Below, one piece after another: positions 1 to 6,781 of a stretch of DNA of 7,329 nucleotides. How positions within the stretch are numbered: position 1 is the first letter of the stretch; the number at the start of each line of letters is the position of its first letter. The DNA comes from Spirochaetaceae bacterium (GTDB lineage: Bacteria > Spirochaetota > Spirochaetia > SZUA-6 > Fen-1364): positions 1-7,329 of the forward strand of contig PMDT01000401.1 of NCBI GenBank assembly GCA_003154555.1, in the 5' to 3' direction. The notes beneath the pieces are model-generated. The model made no database searches and was not told the origin of the DNA. It was given only the letters and a program-made list of their open reading frames with translations. The position numbers and the translations under genes were made by a program.

Positions 1-1032
1 GATTTCAGCAGGCGCCATCCGGGCACGCATTTCTTCGAGCAGGGCGAGGTCGGCGTCGAGCACGCCCTCCTGCCCGAGCTCGGCGCGATCCTGCCCGGCA
101 TGATGGTCATTGGCGCGGATTCCCACACCTGCACGTACGGTGCTCTGGGCGCCTTTTCCACCGGCGTGGGATCCACGGACCTCGCGGGCTTCTACCTCAC
201 GGGAAAAGCATGGCTCCGCGTGCCCCCGACGATACGGGTCGATTTTGAAGGGGCGATTCGTCCATGGGTGACGGGCAAAGACCTTATCCTTGCCCTGATC
301 GGAAAAATCGGCGTGTCGGGGGCGGCGTACAAGTCACTGGAGATCGGCGGAGCAGCGATCGACGCGCTCTCCGTGGAGGCACGGCTCACAATGGCGAATA
401 TGGCCATCGAGGCAGGAGCGAAGAATGGCATATTCGCCGCAGACGCCAGGGTGACGGAGTACCTCGCGGGCAGGACGCGGCTGCCCTGGGCGCATGTTGC
501 CCCGGATGCCGACGCAGAGTATGAGAGCGTTGTGCGCATGGACGTCTCGGCGCTCGAGCCCGTGGTCGCCCTGCCGCACCTGCCGCAGAATATCCGCGAC
601 GCGGGTGACGTGAAGGACATCCGCATTGACCAGGTAATCATCGGAAGCTGCACGAATGGCCGCATCGAGGACCTGCGGCTCGCCGCACAGGTGCTTGCAG
701 GGCGGAAAGTGGCGGCAGGCACCCGCTGCATCGTGATCCCCGCCACGCCGGGCGTCTATCGCCAGGCGCTCCATGAAGGGCTTTTCGATGTCTTTCTCGA
801 TGCGGGTGCGGTCATTTCTCCTCCCACGTGCGGGCCATGCCTGGGAGGTCACATGGGAATACTGGCCGACGGGGAACGCTGCGTGTCGACGACGAACAGG
901 AATTTTGTCGGCCGCATGGGCCATCGCAACAGCGAGGTGTATCTCGCCTCGCCCGCCACGGCAGCGGCGAGCGCCGTTGCGGGAAGGGTTGCAAGCCCGG
1001 TGGAAGTGGCCGGGAAGCAGGGAGGCACCTGA
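1..1032 (+). CDS. leuC: 3-isopropylmalate/citramalate dehydratase large subunit (LeuC), 5'-truncated by window edge
   Basis: The frame is open from base 1 to the TGA at 1030-1032 and gives 343 residues. Family members of the homoaconitase-like LeuC type are about 420 residues, so roughly 75 N-terminal residues lie outside the window. The visible part carries the aconitase-superfamily signatures: GADSHTCTYGALGAFSTGVG near residues 38-57, GSCTNGR with Cys217, and PTCGPCLGG with Cys277 and Cys280. These three cysteines are the expected ligands of the 4Fe-4S cluster that binds substrate. NRNFVGRMG near residues 300-308 is the other conserved family block. With LeuD it interconverts 2- and 3-isopropylmalate in the cytosol and, given cimA in the same operon, probably citramalate and 3-methylmalate. 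The stop overlaps the leuD start by one base (TGATG). Homoaconitase is the main alternative, but the context argues for LeuC. Confidence 0.93.
   Translation, partial: DFSRRHPGTHFFEQGEVGVEHALLPELGAILPGMMVIGADSHTCTYGALGAFSTGVGSTDLAGFYLTGKAWLRVPPTIRVDFEGAIRPWVTGKDLILALIGKIGVSGAAYKSLEIGGAAIDALSVEARLTMANMAIEAGAKNGIFAADARVTEYLAGRTRLPWAHVAPDADAEYESVVRMDVSALEPVVALPHLPQNIRDAGDVKDIRIDQVIIGSCTNGRIEDLRLAAQVLAGRKVAAGTRCIVIPATPGVYRQALHEGLFDVFLDAGAVISPPTCGPCLGGHMGILADGERCVSTTNRNFVGRMGHRNSEVYLASPATAAASAVAGRVASPVEVAGKQGGT
1020..1025 (+). promoter_or_regulatory. Ribosome binding site for leuD
   Basis: GGGAGG lies inside the last codons of leuC, six bases before the leuD ATG at 1032. It supports that start and suggests coupled translation of the two subunits. 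Confidence 0.6.
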
Positions 1033-1532
1033 TGCAGATCAACGGACGCGCCGTGGTGTTCGGCAACGACGTGAACACCGACGAGATCATACCTGCCCGG
1101 TACCTGGTCACCACCGATCCGATAGAGCTTGCCGCGCATTGCATGGAGGATGCCCGACCGGGATTCGAGACAGTTGCGCACGCGGGAAGCATCATGGTGG
1201 CGGGCCGCAACTTCGGATGCGGGTCCTCGCGCGAGCATGCACCCATCGCGCTCAAGGCCGCTGGATTTTCCTGCGTCGTGGCGGAAAGCTTTGCGCGCAT
1301 CTTCTTCCGCAACGCCATCAATATCGGCCTTCCGATCGTCGAGGCGACGGGTGTCGCCGAGCGCGTGGCAGAAGGAGACGAGCTCGGCATCGATCTGGAG
1401 AAGGGGCTTCTCTTCCTGCCCGGGGGAGAGCAGGTCACGCTGTCTCCGTACCCGCCTTTCATGGAGGCGATAATCGCCGAAGGCGGTTGGATGCCGTATC
1501 TTCTCTCGACGCACGAGCGGGAGGAGACATGA
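1032..1532 (+). CDS. leuD: 3-isopropylmalate/citramalate dehydratase small subunit (LeuD)
   Basis: The 166-residue protein matches the length of the archaeal/clostridial-type LeuD subunits. It supplies the swivelling domain that completes the active site of the LeuCD isomerase. Landmarks are NDVNTDEIIPARYL (residues 12-25), the specificity loop YLVT (24-27) followed by TDP, and the catalytic-loop block GRNFGCGSSREHA (58-70) with Ser65, Ser66 and Arg67. The block ESFARIFFRNAINIGLP follows. The ATG at 1032 shares one base with the leuC stop and has a good ribosome binding site. The end overlaps cimA by four bases (ATGA). Homoaconitase small subunits usually carry Arg in the third loop position (YLRT); Val here fits isopropylmalate- or citramalate-type substrates. 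Substrate choice is inferred; the family assignment is secure. Confidence 0.94.
   Translation: MQINGRAVVFGNDVNTDEIIPARYLVTTDPIELAAHCMEDARPGFETVAHAGSIMVAGRNFGCGSSREHAPIALKAAGFSCVVAESFARIFFRNAINIGLPIVEATGVAERVAEGDELGIDLEKGLLFLPGGEQVTLSPYPPFMEAIIAEGGWMPYLLSTHEREET
1519..1526 (+). promoter_or_regulatory. Ribosome binding site for cimA
   Basis: GGGAGGAG sits 2-4 bases before the ATG at 1529, depending on which register pairs with the 16S rRNA tail. Spacing is short, but the start is fixed by the conserved N-terminus of the product. The site lies inside the end of leuD, consistent with coupled translation. Confidence 0.5.
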
Positions 1533-3109
1533 GCGGCCGGCGCACGATCATCTACGACACGACACTACGGGACGGCATGCAGGGCCAGGGCATCAGCTAC
1601 ACGCTGGAGGACAAGGTCCAGATCGCCCTGGCCATGGACGAAATGGGCATCGACTACATCGAGGGAGGCTTTCCTCTCTCCAACCGCAAAGAGAGTGAGT
1701 TCTTCCAGCGGATGCGCAAGGAGCGCCTTCGCCACGCGAAGGTCGTGGCATTCGGATCGACCCGCAAGCCGTTGGGCAAGGCCGGCACGGATCCGCAGAT
1801 TCTCGCGCTCCTCCAGGCAGAAACGCCCACTGTCATCGTGGTCGGCAAGACCTGGAAGGCTCACGTCAGGGAGGTGTTGCAGACCACGGAAGATGAAAAC
1901 CTTCGCATGATCGCGGATTCCCTTTCCGCACTGAAGGCGGCGGGGCGCGAGGTTTTCTACGACCTTGAGCATTTTTTCGACGGCTACAAGGACGATCCCG
2001 CATATGCTCTGGCCGCGCTGCGCGCCGCACGGGATGCGGGCGCCGATTGCCTCGTCCTCTGTGATACCAACGGGGGCACCCTCCCCGGCGAAGTAGCCCG
2101 CATCCTCTCCGAGCTCCCGATGAAAGAGCTGGGACCGGTCGGCCTGCACTTTCACGATGACACGGGCAACGCGATAGCAAATACTCTCGCCGGCCTCGAG
2201 CGCGGCGCCATGCACGTCCAGGGCACGATCAACGGATGGGGCGAGCGCTGCGGGAATATGAACCTGTGCACGCTGATCCCAACGCTATGTCTGAAAATGG
2301 GGGACGAGGCCGCCGCCTGCGCGAACCTCAATCTTCTCACTGGGCTCTCGCGCTTCGTCGCGGAGAAGGCGAACATCATCCCTGACAAGCGCCAGCCGTA
2401 TGTCGGCGAGGCAGCCTTCTCCCACAAGGCAGGTCAGCATGCCGACGTCATCAGCAAGGCGCCGCGCCTCATGGAACACGTGGACGGGGCTCTTGTCGGC
2501 AATGAGCGTCGAGTCCTTCTTTCAGAGCTTGCCGGCAAGTCCACGATCGTAAAAAAAATGGCGCGGTACGGTGATTATGAAAAATCGTCAGAAGTCGTCT
2601 CGCGTCTCCTGGTCGAGCTCAAGGAGCTGGAGGAAAAAGGATTCGAGTACGAGGCGGCCGAAGCGTCGTTCGACCTCGTGATCCGTCGCGCTTTGGGTCA
2701 GTACAAGTCGCTCCTGGAGCTCAGCAACTATCACCTGGAGAACTACAAGTCGGCGGGGACGCCGGCGAAGACCGTGGGACGCCTCTTTGTCCGCGCAAAC
2801 GGCAACCTGCTGATGGGCGCTTCTGTCGGCGACGGTCCCGTGGACACGCTCAACGGAGCGCTCCGTGACGCGCTCCTCCCGCTGCACCCTTTTCTGCAGA
2901 AGCTGAAGCTCACCGACTACCGCGTCCGCGTTCTGAATCCCGAGCGGGCAACAGCGGCACGCGTGCGCGTCTTTATTACGACGTCCGACGGCGAGCAGAC
3001 CTGGGATACGGTGGGCGTGGACGAAAACATCATTGAGGCCTCCTGGCAGGCGCTGGTGGACGGGCTGGAGTACTACTACAACAACTTCGTGGCGAACGGG
3101 GAGGGATGA
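1529..3109 (+). CDS. cimA: (R)-citramalate synthase CimA
   Basis: The 526-residue protein has the full length of the long-form bacterial CimA family. It condenses pyruvate with acetyl-CoA to (R)-citramalate, the first step of threonine-independent isoleucine synthesis, in the cytosol. The N-terminal HMGL-like TIM barrel (about residues 5-275) opens with DTTLRDGMQGQGIS, which holds the catalytic Arg14 and the metal ligand Asp15. The barrel also has GLHFHDD with metal ligands His207 and His209, and the block NGWGERCGN starting at Asn235. After a linker, the C-terminal LeuA-type regulatory dimer domain (about 390-520) ends with the family block TVGVDENIIEASWQALVDGLEYYYN. This domain usually binds the feedback inhibitor isoleucine. 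The start was chosen at the ATG overlapping the leuD stop, because the longer open frame upstream only shadows leuC and leuD. Isopropylmalate synthase is less likely, because this N-terminus and tail are CimA-like. Confidence 0.94.
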   Translation: MSGRRTIIYDTTLRDGMQGQGISYTLEDKVQIALAMDEMGIDYIEGGFPLSNRKESEFFQRMRKERLRHAKVVAFGSTRKPLGKAGTDPQILALLQAETPTVIVVGKTWKAHVREVLQTTEDENLRMIADSLSALKAAGREVFYDLEHFFDGYKDDPAYALAALRAARDAGADCLVLCDTNGGTLPGEVARILSELPMKELGPVGLHFHDDTGNAIANTLAGLERGAMHVQGTINGWGERCGNMNLCTLIPTLCLKMGDEAAACANLNLLTGLSRFVAEKANIIPDKRQPYVGEAAFSHKAGQHADVISKAPRLMEHVDGALVGNERRVLLSELAGKSTIVKKMARYGDYEKSSEVVSRLLVELKELEEKGFEYEAAEASFDLVIRRALGQYKSLLELSNYHLENYKSAGTPAKTVGRLFVRANGNLLMGASVGDGPVDTLNGALRDALLPLHPFLQKLKLTDYRVRVLNPERATAARVRVFITTSDGEQTWDTVGVDENIIEASWQALVDGLEYYYNNFVANGEG

Positions 3110-3110
3110 A

Positions 3111-3130
3111 AAAAGCGCGCTCGATCGAGC
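3111..3130 (-). terminator. Putative intrinsic terminator after the acetyltransferase gene
   Basis: Between the convergent stops at 3109 and 3146 lies the palindrome CGCTCGATCGAGCG (3118-3131), a 5-bp stem with a GATC loop. Read on the minus strand it is followed within a few bases by six T residues (plus-strand A-run ending at 3114), the layout of a factor-independent terminator. On the plus strand only a weak TTTCT follows the GGC-rich stretch, so its action on the leu-cim operon is doubtful. Confidence 0.4.
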
Positions 3131-3145
3131 GGCGGCGGCGGCTTT

Positions 3146-3667
3146 CTACAGGTACTTCTCCATGCGGATGTCCTGCCACATTTTTCCCTGCCACCAGGTG
3201 AAAGCCGGGATCCTGCCGATCTCGACATAGCCCATCTTGCGATACAGTCCAATCGCCCTGGCATTGAACTCGAAAACACCCAGCTCGATTCTCCTGCAGC
3301 CGGCGATCCTGATCTGGTCCTCAAGGTAGCGTATTGCAGCACCGCCGATTCCCCTGCCCCGCGCCGCCGCCTCACCAAGGGCAATACCCAGCCAGGCGGT
3401 CCCTTTTTCCTTCTTGTGCAGAAGCTCCGGGTCCACTTCAAAGCCCAGCTCGCCGATCAGTTGATCGTCTAGATAGACCAGGTAGATCGTCTGCCGGCGC
3501 ATCCGCTCGGCAAGGTCATCAACGGTGACAATCTTCTTTTTTCCGAACTCGTCCTGGTTCTTGCTGGGCCGGATGAAATGAAGGATCTCCGGGTCATTAT
3601 TCCAGCGCGTGACCGCCTCCGCCACCTGAACCGATGGTTCCGCGAGCTTTTTATAGTCGACCGTCAT
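3146..3667 (-). CDS. GNAT-family N-acetyltransferase
   Basis: The 173-residue protein has the single-domain GNAT fold expected to transfer an acetyl group from acetyl-CoA to an amine. The acceptor cannot be told from sequence. Motif A is seen as ARGRGIGGAAIRYLE, with the pyrophosphate-binding R/G loop at residues 103-108. It is preceded by the strand GTAWLGIALGE. Motif B follows as IELGVFEFNARAIGLYRKMGY (about 127-147), where the Asn and the LYRKMGY segment are typical. The N-terminal part (NNDPEILHFIRPS) resembles the RimJ/RimL-type subgroup. The ATG at 3667 has AGGAGG ten bases upstream. The start overlaps, as ATGA, the stop of the short FliG-like frame described separately. The kinase gene ends 51 bp upstream on the same strand, so cotranscription is possible. 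There is no signal peptide or membrane segment. Confidence 0.88.
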   Translation of the reverse strand: MTVDYKKLAEPSVQVAEAVTRWNNDPEILHFIRPSKNQDEFGKKKIVTVDDLAERMRRQTIYLVYLDDQLIGELGFEVDPELLHKKEKGTAWLGIALGEAAARGRGIGGAAIRYLEDQIRIAGCRRIELGVFEFNARAIGLYRKMGYVEIGRIPAFTWWQGKMWQDIRMEKYL

Positions 3668-3762
3668 ACCACCAACTCCTCCTCTCCGGCGCGCGCCACG
3701 ACGATTTCTCCCTGTTCTTCAAGCTTTCGTATGACCGAAACGATGCGCTGCTGCGCCTTCGA
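3664..3762 (-). pseudogene. FliG C-terminus-like remnant (32 codons, no start)
   Basis: Read on the minus strand from 3762, in a frame different from the kinase, this stretch encodes 32 residues containing AQQRIVSVIRKLEEQ, GEIVVARAGEEELVV and then TGA. From memory, this is the pattern of the very end of the flagellar motor switch protein FliG (an EEAQQ-I--VIRKLE--GEIVI-RGG-DELIV arrangement in Bacillus-type FliG). An in-frame TAG at 3765-3763 closes the frame upstream, and there is no start codon or the roughly 300 preceding FliG residues. The first 44 bases overlap the kinase 3' end, and the stop overlaps the acetyltransferase ATG. I infer a stump of a fliG-like gene left by recombination or deletion. 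A tail of the kinase put out of frame by a small indel is the alternative. It is unlikely to be expressed as it stands. Confidence 0.5.
3678..3683 (-). promoter_or_regulatory. Ribosome binding site for the acetyltransferase
   Basis: AGGAGG on the minus strand lies ten bases before the ATG at 3667. It falls within the FliG-like stretch, where it also encodes part of the acidic GEEEL segment. Confidence 0.55.
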
Positions 3763-6526
3763 CTATCTGACCATGCATGACGTCCGCCAGTGGCATAAGG
3801 ACCCTGAAAGTCGACCCCTTCCCCTTTATGCTCTGCACGTCGATCCTGCCGCCGTACTCGGCGACTGTCGTGCTGCTGATGGCGAGGCTCAGCCCTACTC
3901 CCTTAAGTCTGGCCTGCGGCGAACCATGCGGTGCCCATTCCCCTTTTCCGGAGAAAAACGGGGAGAAGATCCGAGCCAAGTCCTCCTCGGGAATGCCGCA
4001 GCCGGAATCCTGCACCTCGATATACGCGCCATCCTTCGCGTTTCCTGATCTCACGCACACCTCCCGCGCGGGCTGATCCAGGAGCGAGTCCAGTGCGTTG
4101 CTGATAAGGCTTGAAAGCACAAACTTCAAGCGCGACTCATCGCCCTGAACCTGAGGCGTCTCGCCGACGTCCAGAACGAGGTGCACCTTCTCTTCCTCGA
4201 TCCTCTTCTCATAGAGGGGAAGCAGGCTGCGCGCCAGGACCTCGAGCCGGAGAGCGCTGAGAGAACCACCCGGTTCGGTCAGCGCCAGGAGACTATCAGT
4301 GATGTCCACCGCTTTCTGCACGCCCGAGTTGGCTGCCTCCACGAAGGATACGAGTCGAGCCGGCAGCGATTTCTCGGACTGGATAAGCTGGAGATACCCC
4401 TTCACCACGGTGTTGATGTTATTGAACTGATGAGCTACTCCTCCCGCGAGCGTGGCAAGGCTCTCCAGCCGCTGCATCCTGTTGAGCTGCGCCTGCAGCG
4501 CCTTCTGTGCCGTGACATCCCGCGCCGTCGATGCCATCCCCACGATGCTGCCCTCCGGGTTGCGAATGGCGGAAAGGGTAAGAGAGACGATGATTCTTTT
4601 GCCGTCTTTGCGCAGCCGGGCCGTTTCATAGTGAGTAATCTGCTCGCCGCGTATGACTCGTTCCCTCATGTGCCGGGCTTCTTCTTCAAGGTCAGGAGGA
4701 ATCAAGGTAGATGTCGCGGTGCCGGTCATTTCCTCGACGGTGTACCCATAGAGACGCTCCGCTCCCTTGCTCCAATAGGCTATCCGGCGGTCCAGGTCAA
4801 TACCCACTATGGCATCGTCCGCGCTCTCGACGAGCGTTGCGAGTTGCTGGTTTGCCAATTCCAGTTGTTTTCGCCTGGTAATATCATGAGAGATTCCGAA
4901 AGTCCCGAGGATTGCGCCCGTGGGGTCGCGCAGCGTCATTTTCGTTGTCAGGACCCAGGTATTGGGCCGGTCGGGATGGGTCTCGCACTCCTCGACGTCA
5001 ACCAGGGGCCTCCCGGTGCTGATGATTCTCTGCTCGTCCTCGAGCGCCTTCTGCGCGTGGTCGACGCTATAGAAGTCCGCGTCTGTTTTGCCCACCGCCT
5101 CCGAGGGGTCGCGCAATCCGAGAACTCGAGCGTGGGACGTGTTCGTGCGGATGAACCGACTCATCTTGTCCTTGAAGTATATGTAGTCGGGAAGATTCTC
5201 CATCAGCATATTGAAAAGGTTTCGCTCCCAGGCAAGAGCCGCCTCCGCCTGCTTCTGTTTCGTGATGTCGTGCACGGTGGCCTGGAGAAGCCGCGTGCCG
5301 CTGATTTCAAGCCGCGACAGCAGGACCGTTGCCGGGAAATCGGTCCCGTCCATTCTTCGATGTGTCCACTCAAAAAGGTGCGAGCCCTTCTCCAGGGCAA
5401 GACGCATCATCTCCAGCGACCTGTCAGATGAAGCCACGCCGTCCGGCTGATATTCGGGAGATAGACTCGCTGCCGTCTGAATCGTGAAGTCCTGCTCGTC
5501 CCGGCAACCAAAAAGCTTGATCGCCGCCGGGTTGCCGGCGAGAAAACCCCGTTCGGGTGACAGCATCATGATGGCATCCCGGGAGTCTACATACAACGAT
5601 CGGTACCGCTCCTCGCTCTCCCGCAACTCGTCCTCCGCTCGCTTTCGCTTGGTGACGTCGAGGCCTATCCCTATAACGCCAATGACAGCTCCGTCCCGGT
5701 CACGTAAGGGCATCTTCACCAAGTTGAAATACCGGGTTTCATCGTTGCCGCTCGTCGGCATGTCGGAAACCTGGACGGTCGTCCCCAAGAGGGCTGCCAT
5801 TTCGTTCTTCTCCCAGCCCTCGATCCCCTTCTCTGGGCATCCTTTGACAAGCTCGGCGCTCCACCCGTTCTCGACGTCTGTCTTGCCATAAGTGTCCTCC
5901 GGTTCCTTGCCGATGGACCGGGAATGGACCGAGTTACACAACACCATCCGCAACGACCGGTCCTTGACGAATATGGCATCCGGAGCCGATTCGATAATGC
6001 TATGAAGAATGTTCGCACTCTCAAGCTCTCGCTCCTCGGCTAGCTTTCGCGCCGTAATGTCAATGATGCTGACGATCATATGGGAATAGGCTGCGTCCGC
6101 GTGTGGAATGTGGGACTTGACGATCACGGCAAGTTTCTTTCCGGTAATGGTCACCGCGGCGGATATTGACTCAATATCGCTGATTCCGTCGTCGATTGCG
6201 AGTATCATTCCGCTGAACGATGTCCGCGAAACATCGTCGAGCACGAGAGTGAGAGGGCCGAGAAGCTGCCCTTTGCAGTCAGCTTCGAACAGGCCCAGAG
6301 TCGCCTGGTTCACGTCGGTCACTTCGATCAAGCCAACGGCTTCCCGCACGAACTCGGGATGGGCCGTGAGATGCTCGCGAAGGTTGAAGTTTCTGCCCTT
6401 CTTCAGCTCAGCAAGCTTCGACCTCAGCTTCGAAATGTCCTCTTCCCAGAGAGAAACCGAGGAGTGCTCAAAGATGCTGCGGTATTTTTCGCCCTTCTGG
6501 ATTGCCGTGTGCGTTGCTTTTTTCAC
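3719..6526 (-). CDS. Cytosolic multi-PAS sensor histidine kinase
   Basis: A 935-residue kinase with no membrane segment, so it should sense a cytosolic signal. Five PAS-like domains occupy roughly residues 12-160, 170-300, 305-425, 433-555 and 560-680. Each of the later ones ends in a DIT/DVT..K..-type connector, and the first opens with YRSIFEHSSVSLWEEDIS. The transmitter follows. Its H-box is LAGGVAHQFNN with His699; the N-box is LISNALDSL with Asn810. The G1 motif is DSGCGIP (Asp840), the F-box is FSPFFSGKG, and the G2 motif is KGVGLSLA near 876. These mark an NtrB-like/HPK4 kinase. Gln replaces the usual acidic residue after the His. There is no receiver domain and no partner regulator in the window. 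I chose GTG at 6526 because AGGAG lies seven bases upstream; an ATG 18 codons earlier (6580) lacks a ribosome binding site. After RVLMPLA the last roughly 22 residues look non-native and overlap the FliG-like remnant. Confidence 0.9.
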   Translation of the reverse strand: MKKATHTAIQKGEKYRSIFEHSSVSLWEEDISKLRSKLAELKKGRNFNLREHLTAHPEFVREAVGLIEVTDVNQATLGLFEADCKGQLLGPLTLVLDDVSRTSFSGMILAIDDGISDIESISAAVTITGKKLAVIVKSHIPHADAAYSHMIVSIIDITARKLAEERELESANILHSIIESAPDAIFVKDRSLRMVLCNSVHSRSIGKEPEDTYGKTDVENGWSAELVKGCPEKGIEGWEKNEMAALLGTTVQVSDMPTSGNDETRYFNLVKMPLRDRDGAVIGVIGIGLDVTKRKRAEDELRESEERYRSLYVDSRDAIMMLSPERGFLAGNPAAIKLFGCRDEQDFTIQTAASLSPEYQPDGVASSDRSLEMMRLALEKGSHLFEWTHRRMDGTDFPATVLLSRLEISGTRLLQATVHDITKQKQAEAALAWERNLFNMLMENLPDYIYFKDKMSRFIRTNTSHARVLGLRDPSEAVGKTDADFYSVDHAQKALEDEQRIISTGRPLVDVEECETHPDRPNTWVLTTKMTLRDPTGAILGTFGISHDITRRKQLELANQQLATLVESADDAIVGIDLDRRIAYWSKGAERLYGYTVEEMTGTATSTLIPPDLEEEARHMRERVIRGEQITHYETARLRKDGKRIIVSLTLSAIRNPEGSIVGMASTARDVTAQKALQAQLNRMQRLESLATLAGGVAHQFNNINTVVKGYLQLIQSEKSLPARLVSFVEAANSGVQKAVDITDSLLALTEPGGSLSALRLEVLARSLLPLYEKRIEEEKVHLVLDVGETPQVQGDESRLKFVLSSLISNALDSLLDQPAREVCVRSGNAKDGAYIEVQDSGCGIPEEDLARIFSPFFSGKGEWAPHGSPQARLKGVGLSLAISSTTVAEYGGRIDVQSIKGKGSTFRVLMPLADVMHGQIVEGAAAHRFGHTKA

Positions 6527-6533
6527 CTCGATT

Positions 6534-6538
6534 CTCCT
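6534..6538 (-). promoter_or_regulatory. Ribosome binding site deciding the kinase start
   Basis: AGGAG (within GAAGGAGAAT) on the minus strand is seven bases before GTG at 6526. The in-frame ATG at 6580 has no purine-rich sequence at a useful distance. This favours the GTG start. Confidence 0.6.
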
Positions 6539-6750
6539 TCTCAGAATCGGGACCGGCCGGTAGCCCGTAGACAAGCGCATTCTATCACGGTGGCAAGGAG
6601 CGAGGCAGCCTCACGCCGAAGGAGACAGAGAGATCAGCCATTGCTGGAGAAGGTCCAGGTCGTTCAGCCCTACCCGCGCGAAATCGCCACTGCCGAAATG
6701 CTTGAACCGTTTCTGGCCAGGCCGGCCTTGTGATATGCGGCCTTTCTTTG

Positions 6751-6767
6751 AAAAATGAGAGGCTCTC
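6751..6767 (-). terminator. Weak candidate terminator after the dehydrogenase gene
   Basis: On the minus strand GAGA-GCC-TCTC (6767-6757) is followed by ATTTTTC, 14 bases past the dehydrogenase stop. The stem is only four base pairs, so termination is uncertain and readthrough into the kinase gene is possible. Confidence 0.25.
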
Positions 6768-6781
6768 GCAACCGGGCAGCG

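Larger units (their letters stand above)
6527..6781. other. Intergenic region between dehydrogenase and kinase genes
   Basis: About 255 bases with no supportable gene. On the minus strand a TAGAAT hexamer (about 6578-6583) overlaps the alternative kinase ATG and could be a -10 element, but no convincing -35 hexamer is found 16-18 bases upstream. A sigma-54 pattern was looked for and not seen. A start-less open frame follows the dehydrogenase stop (see findings). Confidence 0.4.

Noticed and set aside
192..1514. Several minus-strand open frames of 180-220 codons opposite leuC and leuD
   Set aside because: They mirror conserved LeuC and LeuD coding sequence and have no family motifs or ribosome binding sites.
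773..1528. Upstream extension of the cimA frame by about 250 codons
   Set aside because: The extension is Arg-rich shadow sequence over leuC and leuD. The conserved CimA N-terminus begins right at the ATG at 1529.
3129..3142. GGC triplet run
   Set aside because: Only about four repeat units, in a GC-rich spacer; no sign of a functional repeat array.
3578..4076. Plus-strand frames over the kinase/acetyltransferase junction
   Set aside because: Their translations show no conserved motif, while the minus strand carries the kinase ATP-binding domain, the FliG-like piece and the acetyltransferase start.
4181..5431. Long plus-strand open frame (416 codons) opposite the kinase
   Set aside because: It runs antisense to clearly conserved PAS and kinase domains. 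Its translation is rich in Arg, Leu and His with no recognisable domain, and GC-rich codon bias commonly leaves such mirror frames open.
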